Assembly (NCBI GenBank): GCA_018061005.1
Contig: JAGOVA010000011.1
Span: 1-58,447 of the forward strand
DNA: 58,447 nt
Origin: Sterolibacterium sp.
GTDB lineage: Bacteria > Pseudomonadota > Gammaproteobacteria > Burkholderiales > Rhodocyclaceae
Direction: 5' to 3'
In this document: positions 35,696 to 45,059 of the stretch, piece after piece
Layout of the letters: each line of letters starts with the position of its first letter
Numbering within the stretch: position 1 is the stretch's first letter
The notes under the pieces: model-generated
Seen by the model: only the letters and a program-made list of their open reading frames with translations
Database searches by the model: none
What the model was told of the DNA's origin: nothing
Program-made: the position numbers and the translations under genes

Positions 35696-36813
35696 AGACC
35701 CTGCACTGGGCCTGGGCGGCCATCCTCGCCGATCTCGGCCTGTTCGTCAGCGCACTGGTGCTCAGGAGTGATGTCGCCAGTTTTCTGGCGGTGTTGTCGT
35801 TGCACGCTCTGTGCTGTGCGATTCTGGCGGCAACGGTCTGGATGCTCTTGCCGCTGCGTTATCGCCAGCCCTGGCTGCCGGTGATGCTGCTGCTGTTCTG
35901 TTTTGCCTTCATGGCGCCCGTGCTGGGTGCGCTGGGCGTGCTGCTGGTAGCGCAGCTGACCTTGAAACGCGATCAGGGCGGTGTTGCCTGGGCGACGCCG
36001 CTGACGCTTGCTCTGCCCGAATATGATGTGCGCTCCGAGCAAACAACGCGCGCGAGCCAGGGGGCAATCCGCTCCCGTCTCGACAGCCGGGTGCCCGGCG
36101 ATATCCGCATGAAATCCTTGCTGACCCTGCAAGCCGTGCCGCAGCGTGTGGCCAATCCCATCCTGGAAGAGCTGCTGGGCGACGAAGTGGATGATGTCCG
36201 CATGCTGGCGTTTGGCATGCTCGATGCAGAAGAAAAAAAACTGACCCAGCACATTCAGCATGAGCGGGCTGTGCTGGAACATACCCAGGATCACGCACAG
36301 CGCCATGGCTGCCTGCGCCGCCTGGCTGAACTTCATTGGGAGCTGATTTACGCATCGCTGGCGCAGGGCGAATTGCGTAAATACATGCTTGATGAAGCTC
36401 GCCGATATGCCGATGAAGCCCTCGCGGGTTACGGCAGCACGGCAGATGGTGGGCTGGGCGGGCTGTATTTTTTACGCGCGCGCATCCTGATGGCGCAGGG
36501 TGAGCATGATGCTGCCGTAAGCACGCTGGGGCAGGCGATTTCGAGTGGGCTTTCCGAGGTTTCAGCACTCCCTTATCTGGCAGAAATTGCCTTCCGGCAA
36601 CAGCGTTTTGAATATGTGCATGGCGTGATGCAGCGACTGGCCGAACTCAAACCGGCAGGGCGCACGAGTACTGTGGTGAACCTGTGGACCGGGCAGGTGG
36701 ATGCCGCCGCGTATGGCAACCTGGCACCGCGCGCGCAAGCCATTGTCAATCTCTGGACTGGACGTGATCACGTCCATAACTTCTGTGACCACCGCATACT
36801 CAACCACCTCTGA
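35692..36813 (+). CDS. pelE: PelE, inner-membrane TPR protein of Pel synthesis
   Basis: 373 aa. Hydrophobic helices at about residues 7-25, 28-52 and 63-88 are followed by a cytoplasmic helical region with TPR-like repeats (about 200-330: YFLRARILMAQGEHDAAVSTLGQAI). PelE joins PelD and PelG in the inner-membrane synthase complex. A run of eight As near 36231-36239 is a possible slippage site. The last 60 residues contain a near-repeat (VVNLWTG...IVNLWTG) and overlap the likely pelF start, so the C-terminal tail may be a late extension. Confidence 0.9.
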   Translation: MKTLHWAWAAILADLGLFVSALVLRSDVASFLAVLSLHALCCAILAATVWMLLPLRYRQPWLPVMLLLFCFAFMAPVLGALGVLLVAQLTLKRDQGGVAWATPLTLALPEYDVRSEQTTRASQGAIRSRLDSRVPGDIRMKSLLTLQAVPQRVANPILEELLGDEVDDVRMLAFGMLDAEEKKLTQHIQHERAVLEHTQDHAQRHGCLRRLAELHWELIYASLAQGELRKYMLDEARRYADEALAGYGSTADGGLGGLYFLRARILMAQGEHDAAVSTLGQAISSGLSEVSALPYLAEIAFRQQRFEYVHGVMQRLAELKPAGRTSTVVNLWTGQVDAAAYGNLAPRAQAIVNLWTGRDHVHNFCDHRILNHL

Positions 36814-38389
36814 AGCGGCGCGCGCTGCCAACATTGATCCCGTTTTCCCCAAGGCGGATGACGTGGATGTCCTTTTGTTGCTGGAAGGCACTTTCCCGTA
36901 TGTTTCAGGCGGCGTATCCAGCTGGGTGAACCAGATCATCCGGGGTTTTCCGGAGATCCGTTTCGGCGCCATTTTCATCGGCAGCCGCCGCGAAGATTAT
37001 GGTCAGCCGCGCTACGAACTGCCGCCGAATCTGGTGCATCTGGAAACCATCTTCCTCCATCATCATGAAGATCTCCACGAAAAGCACAGTGAAAAACACA
37101 GCCTGCTGGCTTCATTGCGGCCACATGCCGATTTGCAGGTCATGCCGCAAGTCGAGCACATGCACGATCTGTTTGACGGGCAGCTCGATCATCCCGAATG
37201 CCCCGCGTTGTTTGCCGGGCTGATGGACGAAATGCATCCGGGAGGGCAACTGGATCGGCAACTTTACCTGCACAGCCGTAAGGCCTGGGAGTTCATCAAG
37301 AAATCTTACCGGCGGAAATCGACGGATCCTTCATTTGTCGATTATTTCTGGACGGTGCGTACGCTGCATACGCCGTTCTGGGCTTTGCGCGAAGCAGCGC
37401 GGCGCGCGCCTCGCGCTCGCGTGTATCACTCGATTTCAACGGGTTATGCCGGTGTACTGGGGGTGCTGCTCAAGCATCGTGCTCCGCGCCCCTTCCTGCT
37501 GAGCGAGCACGGTATCTACGTCAAGGAACGCAAGATCGACCTGTATCAGGCGCAGTGGATCAAGGACAACCGCAACGTTTTTGAACGCGATCCATCGCAG
37601 ATCAGTTATTACCGCCAGTTGTGGATCCGTTTTTTCGAACATCTGGGTTATCTCACCTACCAGGCCGCCGATGAGATCGTGGCACTTTACGAGGCCAACC
37701 GCCGTCGGCAGGTGCAGGATGGCGCACCGGCTGAACGTACCTGCAACATTCCCAATGGCATCCCCGTCGAGCGGTTCCGCGCCTTGCGTCGTGCGCCGGA
37801 GGTGGCCGTGCCGCCGGTGCTGTGCCTGATTGGTCGCGTGGTGCCGATCAAGGATGTCAAAACTTTCATACGCGCCATGCGTAAGGTCGCCAACCGGCTG
37901 CCGCACGCGGAAGCCTGGATAGCGGGGCCGGTCGATGAAGATCCCGCTTATGCGGAAGAATGTCAGGAACTGGTGCGCTTTCTCGGGCTGGAAGGGCGGG
38001 TGAAGTTTCTCGGCTTCCAGCAGATGACGGAACTGCTGCCGAAAATCGGCCTGGTGGTGTTGAGCTCGATCAGCGAAGCCCTGCCGCTGGTGGTGCTGGA
38101 AGGCTATGCCGCAGGGGTGCCGACACTGACCACCGATGTCGGTTCCTGTCGCCAGCTGGTCGAAGGGCTGCCGGGTGAAGATGCCGCACTGGGGGTTTCC
38201 GGGCGTGTGGTTCGCATCGCCGATCCGGAGGCACTGGCCGATGGTGCGTTGGAGTTGCTCACCGATCGCGCGGCCTGGCAAAGTGCGAGTGTCGCCGCAG
38301 TGCGACGTGTCGAAACCTATTACTCGCAGGATCTGCTGTTCCAGCGTTACCGCGAGCTTTACGAGAAGAATTTCGCATGGCAGGCATAG
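36764..38389 (+). CDS. pelF: PelF, Pel glycosyltransferase
   Basis: 541 aa from a GTG at 36764; an ATG at 36701 would overlap pelE by 113 bases and a GTG at 36785 is also possible. The family N-terminus LLLLEGTFPYVSGGVSSWV starts near residue 35. The C-terminal GT4 domain has the donor-binding E-x7-E motif (EALPLVVLEG). PelF polymerises UDP-activated amino sugars in the cytoplasm and contains no membrane segment. It overlaps pelG by 13 bases. The N-terminal 30-odd residues are not conserved, so the start is uncertain. Confidence 0.95.
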   Translation: MITSITSVTTAYSTTSEAARAANIDPVFPKADDVDVLLLLEGTFPYVSGGVSSWVNQIIRGFPEIRFGAIFIGSRREDYGQPRYELPPNLVHLETIFLHHHEDLHEKHSEKHSLLASLRPHADLQVMPQVEHMHDLFDGQLDHPECPALFAGLMDEMHPGGQLDRQLYLHSRKAWEFIKKSYRRKSTDPSFVDYFWTVRTLHTPFWALREAARRAPRARVYHSISTGYAGVLGVLLKHRAPRPFLLSEHGIYVKERKIDLYQAQWIKDNRNVFERDPSQISYYRQLWIRFFEHLGYLTYQAADEIVALYEANRRRQVQDGAPAERTCNIPNGIPVERFRALRRAPEVAVPPVLCLIGRVVPIKDVKTFIRAMRKVANRLPHAEAWIAGPVDEDPAYAEECQELVRFLGLEGRVKFLGFQQMTELLPKIGLVVLSSISEALPLVVLEGYAAGVPTLTTDVGSCRQLVEGLPGEDAALGVSGRVVRIADPEALADGALELLTDRAAWQSASVAAVRRVETYYSQDLLFQRYRELYEKNFAWQA

Positions 38390-39750
38390 GTTTCGAACTC
38401 AGAAAGTTGCTGAAAAAGCAGTCCTACATGGGGCTGTTGGAAGCCTATGCCTATGCGGGCATCATCGGCTCCGGGCCGTGGATCCTGTCGATTTTCGGCA
38501 TCATGCTGGTGGGCATCATGAGCCTGGGGATCGTCGTCCCCCATCTGCTGATCGCCCAATTTACCGTGACGGTGACTTATCTGTTCATGACTTCGCTGGT
38601 CATCACCGGCATTGTTCAGCTCTCGTTCACGCGATTCGTCGCGGATCGTTTGTTTCAAAAGGACGAGGCGGCGGTGCTGCCCAACTTCAACGGGCTGGTG
38701 CTGCTGGCCGCTGCCTTGAGTCTGGCGGTCGCGCTGCCTTGCGCGCTGTTCCTGTTTCCGGGGCAGTCGGTGCTGTATCGCATCCTGCTGGCCATGGGGC
38801 TGGCGATCATGTCGTCGATCTGGGTTGCCACCGTGTTTCTCACCGGCATGAAACAGTATCGCGCCATTCTCTATATTTTCGCCATCGGCTATGGCATCAC
38901 CGTATTTGCGGCGATGCTGCTGCGTTACTACCTCAACATGGAAGGGCTTTTGCTGGGCTTTGTGCTCGGCCATTTCGTCCTGCTGATGGGCATGATCTGG
39001 CTGGTGTATGCCCACTACCCCTCTAACCATTTTCTGGCCTTCGACATCTGGAAAAAGGGCGCGATGTACCGCAGCCTGATGGCCACCGGCTTCATGTTCA
39101 ACCTGGGTATCTGGGCCGATAAGCTGATGTTCTGGTACCACCCGGCTACCGGTCAGTCGGTCATCGGCCCGCTGCACGCCTCGGTGATTTACGATTTCCC
39201 GGTGTTTCTGGCCTACATTTCGGTGATCCCCGGTATGGCCGTGTTTCTGGTGCGGATCGAAACCGATTTTGTCGAATACTACAACCGCTTCTACGAGGCT
39301 GTGCGCGAAGGCGCGACGCTCGAATACATCGAACGGATGCGGAATCATCTGGTGTACTACGCCCAGCGCGGGCTGTTCGATATCGCGCTGATTCAGGCGA
39401 TCGCCATTTTCATCCTGTTTCTGCTCGGCGAGTCGCTGCTCGAATGGCTGGGCATTTCGACCCTTTATCTGCCGCTGTTGTTCGTCGATATGGTCGGTGC
39501 AGGCTTGCAGGTGGTGTTTCTGGGGATACTCAACGTGCTGTTCTATCTCGACCAGCGGCGCACGGTGACTTATCTGACCGGCTTATTCCTGTTCCTCAAC
39601 ATCGCATTGACGGCACTCTCCCTGTTTCTGGGTGCGGCCTGGTTCGGCTACGGCTTCGCCCTGGCGATGCTGCTGACCGTACTGGTCGGGCTCTGGGCGC
39701 TGACCCGCAAACTGGAAGCACTGGAATACGAAACCTTCATGCTGCAATAA
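38377..39750 (+). CDS. pelG: PelG, Pel inner-membrane transporter
   Basis: 457 aa, family length. About twelve hydrophobic helices of the polysaccharide-exporter/MATE-like type are visible (GIGFELRKLLKKQSYMGLLEAYAYAG at the start; PVFLAYISVIPGMAVFLVRIETDF in the middle). It is thought to move the growing Pel chain across the inner membrane with PelD and PelE. It is the last gene of the operon; no T-run hairpin terminator is visible in the 115 bases before the next gene. Confidence 0.96.
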   Translation: MAGIGFELRKLLKKQSYMGLLEAYAYAGIIGSGPWILSIFGIMLVGIMSLGIVVPHLLIAQFTVTVTYLFMTSLVITGIVQLSFTRFVADRLFQKDEAAVLPNFNGLVLLAAALSLAVALPCALFLFPGQSVLYRILLAMGLAIMSSIWVATVFLTGMKQYRAILYIFAIGYGITVFAAMLLRYYLNMEGLLLGFVLGHFVLLMGMIWLVYAHYPSNHFLAFDIWKKGAMYRSLMATGFMFNLGIWADKLMFWYHPATGQSVIGPLHASVIYDFPVFLAYISVIPGMAVFLVRIETDFVEYYNRFYEAVREGATLEYIERMRNHLVYYAQRGLFDIALIQAIAIFILFLLGESLLEWLGISTLYLPLLFVDMVGAGLQVVFLGILNVLFYLDQRRTVTYLTGLFLFLNIALTALSLFLGAAWFGYGFALAMLLTVLVGLWALTRKLEALEYETFMLQ

Positions 39751-39767
39751 TCAGTGTGATCTGTATT

Positions 39768-39853
39768 TTCGTTGCGGTTATGTGTTGCAAAGATAGAGCA
39801 ACACATTGACGTATATTGGTTATTTGCCGATAATTCGTTGCACAATTCGTTGC
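39768..39853 (+). promoter_or_regulatory. Promoter-operator region of the HipA-like gene
   Basis: A good sigma-70 promoter, TTGACG (39806-39811), 17 bases, GATAAT (39829-39834), lies 33 bases before the ATG. An inverted repeat GTGTTGC-N9-GCAACAC (39782-39804) abuts its -35 side. Three copies of TTCGTTGC occur at 39768-39775, 39834-39841 and 39846-39853, the last two around the expected start of transcription. This layout suggests repression by a regulator, possibly the gene product's own N-terminal helix-turn-helix. Confidence 0.6.
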
Positions 39854-39866
39854 GTTTTGTGTGCCG

Positions 39867-41297
39867 ATGAAAGCCAGCCCTGATGATCTGATGCGCGTGT
39901 TGCGATCCCACCCCCGGGTCAGTGGGGCGGCGCTTTGTCGTCTGCTCGGCGGCATCAACCGCTCGACCCTGATGCGTCTGGCGGATCGTTTGGGCGAAGA
40001 AGTGATCCGTCGCGGGGGATCGCGGCGCAGTCGCTACGCCTTGCGCCGGGCATTACGCGGTAACTCGTCGGCGTTGCCCCTTTATCGAGTGGATGCACAG
40101 GGTCAGGGGCATGAAGTTGCGACACTGGACCTGACCGCACCCGAAGGCTGCGCGCTGGCGTTCACGCGGCCATGCCCCTGGCCGCTGGCGGATGATCTGA
40201 TGCGCGATGGCTGGTTTGAAGGGCTGCCGTATTTTCTTGCCGACATGCGCCCTCAGGGGTTTCTGGGGCGTCATTTTGCCCATGCCCACGCGCGCACGCT
40301 GGAGGTTGCCGAAGATCTGAATGCCTGGTCGGAGGAGGATGTCCTTCATGTGTTGCGAACCTTTGGGGATGATCCCGGTGGTGACCTGATCCTCGGCGAT
40401 CAGGCGTATGCCCGTTATCTGGACGCTCGCCCGGGTCGTGAGGCGAGTCTGGTGACCGATGTGAGATTGGTGCAGGCGTACCCGGCGCTGGCGGCACAGG
40501 CATTGCAGCACGGGGTCGCCGGATCTTCGGCGGCCGGTGAGTTCCCCAAGTTCACCGCCCTGCGACAAATACGCGATGAGCCTGTGGCGGTGATCGTCAA
40601 GTTTTCGGGGGTGGATCGTTCCGCCGCCGTGCAACGTTGGGCTGATCTGCTGGTGTGCGAGCACCTCGCACTGGACACCCTGGCGGATCAGCTGGCGATT
40701 GCGGCCGCAACGAGCCGGATTTATCAGCAGGATGGCCGCACTTTTCTTGAAGTGGAACGTTTTGACCGTCAGGGGTTGCATGGTCGTTTGCCGCTGTGCA
40801 GTCTGGCCAGTCTGGGCGGTGCACTGCTGGGAACGACGGGTGCGTCGTGGCCGGCCAGTGCCATGGCGATGCAGCGTCAAGGCTGGCTTACGGCAGAGGC
40901 CGTGCAGCAGGTGGCGTTGATCTGGTGGTTTGGCCGTCTGCTGGCCAACAGCGACATGCACGAAGGCAATCTGTCGTTCCAGCCGCTGTCATCGGGTGGC
41001 ATGGGTGGCATGGGTGGCATGGGTGGCATGGGTGGATTGTCTGCGTTGGGCGAACTTTGCGTCGCACCGGTCTACGACATGTTGCCGATGCGCTACGCCC
41101 CGCAACGTGGGGGTGAAATCGCGCCGCAAACCTGGCTACCTCCTTTGCCTTTGCCGGGTGAAGCGGAAAGCTGGCAAAAGGCCGCACGCGCAGCTTTGGT
41201 GTTTTGGCAGCGTTGTGCCAGTGACTCACGGATCAGTGCAGGTTTTCGCGCGATTTGCGATGAAAACCAGCGGGCATTGATGCGTTTGCTGGCCTGA
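39867..41297 (+). CDS. yjjJ: HipA-like Ser/Thr kinase, YjjJ type
   Basis: 476 aa. An N-terminal helix-turn-helix (about 8-60: LLGGINRSTLMRLADRLGEEVIRRG) is fused to a HipA-like kinase, the layout of YjjJ, in which no separate HipB antitoxin is needed. The C-terminal kinase core has FLEVERFDRQG and NSDMHEGNLSF (catalytic N-D-x-H type loop) and VYDMLPMRY. HipA kinases arrest growth by phosphorylating translation factors; the target here is unknown. A four-fold GGM repeat (about 377-390), encoded by a 9-base tandem repeat, sits just after the catalytic loop. A GTG two codons earlier is also a possible start. Confidence 0.9.
   Translation: MKASPDDLMRVLRSHPRVSGAALCRLLGGINRSTLMRLADRLGEEVIRRGGSRRSRYALRRALRGNSSALPLYRVDAQGQGHEVATLDLTAPEGCALAFTRPCPWPLADDLMRDGWFEGLPYFLADMRPQGFLGRHFAHAHARTLEVAEDLNAWSEEDVLHVLRTFGDDPGGDLILGDQAYARYLDARPGREASLVTDVRLVQAYPALAAQALQHGVAGSSAAGEFPKFTALRQIRDEPVAVIVKFSGVDRSAAVQRWADLLVCEHLALDTLADQLAIAAATSRIYQQDGRTFLEVERFDRQGLHGRLPLCSLASLGGALLGTTGASWPASAMAMQRQGWLTAEAVQQVALIWWFGRLLANSDMHEGNLSFQPLSSGGMGGMGGMGGMGGLSALGELCVAPVYDMLPMRYAPQRGGEIAPQTWLPPLPLPGEAESWQKAARAALVFWQRCASDSRISAGFRAICDENQRALMRLLA
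40995..41035 (+). repeat. 9-bp tandem repeat inside yjjJ
   Basis: GGTGGCATG is repeated four and a half times, encoding GGM units. The unit length keeps the reading frame, so slippage would change loop length without knocking the gene out. Confidence 0.95.
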
Positions 41298-41377
41298 ATC
41301 TGGCCTGAAATCTGCGGAAAGCCCGGTATACCCGTTAAAATCGCGCCTTTGTGATTTTGGCCACGAGGTATGTCGGT

Positions 41378-42313
41378 ATGTCGATGAGCACCACGCCATC
41401 GTTTCAGGAAATCATTCTGCGCTTGCAGAAATTCTGGAGTGAGCAGGGTTGCGCGCTGTTGCAACCGTATGACATGGAAGTGGGGGCGGGCACCAGCCAT
41501 ACCGCCACCTTTCTGCGCTCGCTGGGGCCGGAGTCGTGGAAGGCTGCCTATGTGCAGCCCTCGCGTCGCCCCAAAGACGGGCGTTATGGCGAAAACCCGA
41601 ACCGTTTGCAGCATTACTATCAATTTCAGGTGGTGTTGAAGCCCGCGCCGGAAAATATTCTCGAACTTTATCTCGGTTCGCTTGAAGTGCTGGGTTTTGA
41701 TCTGAAGAAAAATGACATCCGCTTTGTTGAGGATGACTGGGAGAATCCGACGCTGGGCGCGTGGGGGCTGGGCTGGGAAGTCTGGCTGAATGGCATGGAA
41801 GTGACCCAATTCACCTATTTCCAGCAGGTCGGCGGTATCGACTGCAAGCCGATCACCGGCGAGATCACCTATGGTCTGGAGCGTCTGGCAATGTACCTGC
41901 AGGGGGTCGAAAATGTGTTCGATCTGCGTTGGACGGACGGCCTGACCTATCGCGACGTGTATCACCAGAACGAAGTTGAGCAATCGACCTATAACTTCGA
42001 ACATTCGGACGCCGATTTCCTGTTCACCGCCTTCAGCGCGCACGAAAAGCAGGCGCAGCACCTGATGACGGCTAAACTCGCGTTGCCCGCCTATGAACAG
42101 GTGCTGAAGGCCGCACACACCTTCAACCTGCTTGATGCACGCGGCGCGATTTCGGTCACCGAGCGTGCCGCTTACATTGGCCGTATCCGTAATCTGGCAC
42201 GCAGCGTGGCGCAGAGCTATCTCGACAGCCGGGCGCGGCTGGGCTTTCCGCTGGCACCCAAAGCGCACGCCGATGAAGTGCTGGCGCAACTGGCCGCAAA
42301 GAAGGAAGCCTGA
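41378..42313 (+). CDS. glyQ: Glycyl-tRNA synthetase alpha subunit
   Basis: 311 aa from the ATG at 41378 ([20 protein letters not shown]), with GAGG 9 bases upstream. The class II synthetase core is seen in [33 protein letters not shown] and [18 protein letters not shown]. It forms the alpha2beta2 enzyme with GlyS that charges tRNA-Gly. The stop is one base before the glyS start, ensuring equal synthesis. Confidence 0.98.
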   Translation: MSMSTTPSFQEIILRLQKFWSEQGCALLQPYDMEVGAGTSHTATFLRSLGPESWKAAYVQPSRRPKDGRYGENPNRLQHYYQFQVVLKPAPENILELYLGSLEVLGFDLKKNDIRFVEDDWENPTLGAWGLGWEVWLNGMEVTQFTYFQQVGGIDCKPITGEITYGLERLAMYLQGVENVFDLRWTDGLTYRDVYHQNEVEQSTYNFEHSDADFLFTAFSAHEKQAQHLMTAKLALPAYEQVLKAAHTFNLLDARGAISVTERAAYIGRIRNLARSVAQSYLDSRARLGFPLAPKAHADEVLAQLAAKKEA

Positions 42314-42314
42314 C

Positions 42315-44447
42315 ATGAGTCACACGAATCACAATCTGCTGGTTGAGCTGTTTGTTGAAGAACTGCCGCCCAAGGCGCTGGAGCGACTGGGCCATGCATT
42401 TGCGGATGAAATTTTCCATCATCTGGAAAAGCAGCAACTGGTCGCTTTGGCAGCAAAGCCCGGCTGCCAGATATTTGCCAGCCCGCGTCGTCTGGCGGTC
42501 ATCATTCCGGACGTGCAGGCACAGGCCGCCGAGCGGCAGGAAGCGCACAAGCTGATGCCGGTTGCAGTCGGGCTGGATGCGGCTGGCCAGGCGACGCCCG
42601 CACTGCTGAAAAAGCTCGCGGCACTGGGAGTGAACGGTGCGGAAGATGCAGAGCCTTTCACCGTGGCGCAACTGCGCCGTGAAGGAGAGGGTAAGGCCGA
42701 AACCCTGTTTCTGGATCGCACCCGGGCGGGGGCGACGCTGGCCGAGGGGTTGCAGGAGGCGGTGGCGCAAGCCCTGACGCGCCTGCCGATTCCCAAGGTC
42801 ATGAGTTATCAGCTGGCCGATGGCTGGAGTACGGTGAATTTCGTGCGTCCGGCGCATGGGCTGGTGGCCTTGCATGGTCGCCAGATTGTCCCGATCTCGG
42901 TGCTGGGGCTGAAGGCCGGTGGAGAAACCCACGGGCATCGGTTTGAAGCGAGCGTTGACCCCATCGTGCTCAAGGAGGCCGACAGCTACGCGCAGCAGCT
43001 GGAAAGCGAAGGCGCGGTCATCGCCAGTTTTGCCGCACGTCGTGCCGAGATTGCCCGCCAGCTGGCGGCGGCCGCGGCGCAGGCGGGCGGCCAGGTCAGC
43101 GACGATGCCGCGCTGCTCGATGAAGTGACTGCGCTGGTGGAGCGGCCGAATGTGCTGATCGGTCGGTTTGAGGAACGCTTCCTCGACGTGCCGCAGGAGT
43201 GCCTGATCCTGACGATGAAGGCGAACCAGAAATATTTTCCTCTGCTCGACGCAAAGGGTCGGCTCACCCATCAGTTCCTGATCGTCAGCAATATCCGCCC
43301 GGCCGATGCCTCTGCCGTCGTGGGTGGCAATGAGCGCGTGGTGCGGCCGCGGCTGGCTGATGCCCAGTTCTTTTTTGAAACGGATCGCAAAACGCCGCTG
43401 GCGCAGCGGGTCGAAAAACTCGGACGTGTCGTCTATCACAATAAGCTGGGGACACAGCGTGAGCGGATTGAACGGCTGATCGGCATCGCCCGCCAGATCG
43501 CGACCCTGCTGCATGCCGATACCGCCCAGGCCGAACGTGCCGCGCTGCTGGCCAAGGCCGATCTGGTCACCGACATGGTGGGGGAATTCCCCGAGCTGCA
43601 GGGCATCATGGGGCGGTATTACGCGCTGCATGATGGCGAGCCGGTGGCCGTGGCCAATGCCATCGAATCCCACTACAAACCGCGTTTTGCCGGTGACACG
43701 CTGCCGCAGGGCAACATTGCCTGCGCGGTGTCGCTGGCCGACAAACTCGATGCGCTGGCCGGGCTGTTCAGCATTGGTCAGATTCCCACGGGTGACAAAG
43801 ACCCGTTCGGCCTGCGCCGTGCCGCGCTGGGCGTGTTGCGGATCCTGATGGAAACGCCGCTGCCCCTGCCGCTGGATGCGCTGATTGCCTCGGCGATGGA
43901 ACTCAACCGGGGGCACGGTGAAGCGCAGCCCGAAGCACAATGGCAGCTGTTCGATTTCATGCTGGAACGTCTGCGTGGTTTGCTGCGCGAAGCGGGGCAT
44001 GCACCCAGTGCGGTTGATGCGGTGCTGGCACAGAAACCCACCCGGATCGATCTGGTCATCCCCAAGCTGGAAGCCGTGCGTGCCTTCATGCAGTTGCCGG
44101 AGGCCGCGGCACTGGCGGCCGCCAACAAGCGCATCGTCAATATCTTGAAAAAGGTTGAGGGCGGTGTGTCCACGGCGGAGGCCGATGTGGCGCTGTTGCA
44201 GGAACCTGCCGAGCAGCAGTTGTTCGAACAGGTCATCGCGATTGCGCCGCGCATCCGTTCGCTGGTGGCGGGCGAAAACTACCGTGAAGCACTCACCGCG
44301 CTGGCCGGTTTGCGCGGCGCGGTCGATGCTTTCTTTGAAGATGTCATGGTCATGGCCGAAGAGCCGCTCACGCGGCAGAATCGCCTGGCGCTGCTCAACC
44401 AGCTCGCTGGCCTGATGAATCAGGTGGCGGATATTTCCCGGCTGTGA
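42315..44447 (+). CDS. glyS: Glycyl-tRNA synthetase beta subunit
   Basis: 710 aa from the ATG at 42315. The N-terminus [20 protein letters not shown] is diagnostic. An HD-like domain holds the segment [21 protein letters not shown], and the C-terminal tRNA-binding DALR-type region includes [20 protein letters not shown]. It supplies tRNA binding for the heterotetramer. In-frame starts further upstream lie inside glyQ and add unrelated sequence. A 972-aa antisense frame across this gene is a coding shadow. Confidence 0.98.
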   Translation: MSHTNHNLLVELFVEELPPKALERLGHAFADEIFHHLEKQQLVALAAKPGCQIFASPRRLAVIIPDVQAQAAERQEAHKLMPVAVGLDAAGQATPALLKKLAALGVNGAEDAEPFTVAQLRREGEGKAETLFLDRTRAGATLAEGLQEAVAQALTRLPIPKVMSYQLADGWSTVNFVRPAHGLVALHGRQIVPISVLGLKAGGETHGHRFEASVDPIVLKEADSYAQQLESEGAVIASFAARRAEIARQLAAAAAQAGGQVSDDAALLDEVTALVERPNVLIGRFEERFLDVPQECLILTMKANQKYFPLLDAKGRLTHQFLIVSNIRPADASAVVGGNERVVRPRLADAQFFFETDRKTPLAQRVEKLGRVVYHNKLGTQRERIERLIGIARQIATLLHADTAQAERAALLAKADLVTDMVGEFPELQGIMGRYYALHDGEPVAVANAIESHYKPRFAGDTLPQGNIACAVSLADKLDALAGLFSIGQIPTGDKDPFGLRRAALGVLRILMETPLPLPLDALIASAMELNRGHGEAQPEAQWQLFDFMLERLRGLLREAGHAPSAVDAVLAQKPTRIDLVIPKLEAVRAFMQLPEAAALAAANKRIVNILKKVEGGVSTAEADVALLQEPAEQQLFEQVIAIAPRIRSLVAGENYREALTALAGLRGAVDAFFEDVMVMAEEPLTRQNRLALLNQLAGLMNQVADISRL

Positions 44448-44487
44448 GGCGTGGGCTGTTGAGCGCGGAAGAGTGCAGCGGAAGAGA

Positions 44488-44525
44488 GTAGCGAAAAAAG
44501 GCAGCGAAAAAAGGCAGTGAAACCC
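44488..44525 (+). repeat. 13-bp purine-rich tandem repeat upstream of gmhB
   Basis: Two complete units of GYAGCGAAAAAAG (44488-44500 and 44501-44513) and a partial third (GCAGTGAAA) fill the gap between glyS and gmhB. The A-rich purine tract runs to the gmhB start and may influence its translation. Confidence 0.7.
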
Positions 44526-45059
44526 ATGAAACTCATCATTCTCGATCGTGACGGCGTCATTAATCATGACTCCGACCATTTCATCAAGTCGCCGGATGAA
44601 TGGCGGGCGATTCCCGGTAGTCTGGCGGCGATTGCGCGGCTCAACCAGTGGGGTTACCGCGTGGTGGTGGCGACCAACCAGTCGGGGGTCGGGCGTGGCC
44701 TGTTTGAAATGGACATGCTCAACAGCATCCATGACAAGATGATGAAGTGCGCGGCGCAGGCGGGGGCGCGCATTGATGCGGTGTTCTTCTGCCCGCACAC
44801 GAATGTCGACCAGTGTGATTGCCGCAAACCCAAGCCGGGCATGCTGCATGAGATCGCCTCGCGCTATCACGTTGACCTGACCGGTGTGCCGCTGGTGGGC
44901 GATTCCCTGCGCGACCTGCAAGCGGCCGCCGCGATTGGCGCGCAACCGATCCTGGTCTTGACCGGCAAAGGTAAAAAAACGGTCGATCACCCCGAGCTGC
45001 CCCCGACCACCCAGGTGTTCCCTGATCTGGCGGCGGTCGCGCTCCATCTGACAGCATGA
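44526..45059 (+). CDS. gmhB: D-glycero-D-manno-heptose 1,7-bisphosphate phosphatase
   Basis: 177 aa from the ATG at 44526 (MKLIILDRDGVIN). It is a HAD-superfamily enzyme: nucleophile and acid in LDRDGVIN, Thr/Ser motif VVATNQSG, metal loop VGDSLRDLQAA. The zinc site CPHTNVDQCDC is characteristic of GmhB. It removes the 7-phosphate during ADP-heptose synthesis for lipopolysaccharide core. A GTG 9 bases upstream is an alternative start. It overlaps plsC by 4 bases. Confidence 0.96.
   Translation: MKLIILDRDGVINHDSDHFIKSPDEWRAIPGSLAAIARLNQWGYRVVVATNQSGVGRGLFEMDMLNSIHDKMMKCAAQAGARIDAVFFCPHTNVDQCDCRKPKPGMLHEIASRYHVDLTGVPLVGDSLRDLQAAAAIGAQPILVLTGKGKKTVDHPELPPTTQVFPDLAAVALHLTA

Noticed and set aside
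38136-39026. 296-aa same-strand frame overlapping pelF and pelG
   Set aside because: Frame +1 reading through the two real genes; rich in His/Arg with no membrane pattern.
40995-41035. Recent assembly error as the source of the GGTGGCATG repeat
   Set aside because: The repeat stays in frame and the flanking protein is intact on both sides, so a real repeat is more likely, though read depth was not available.
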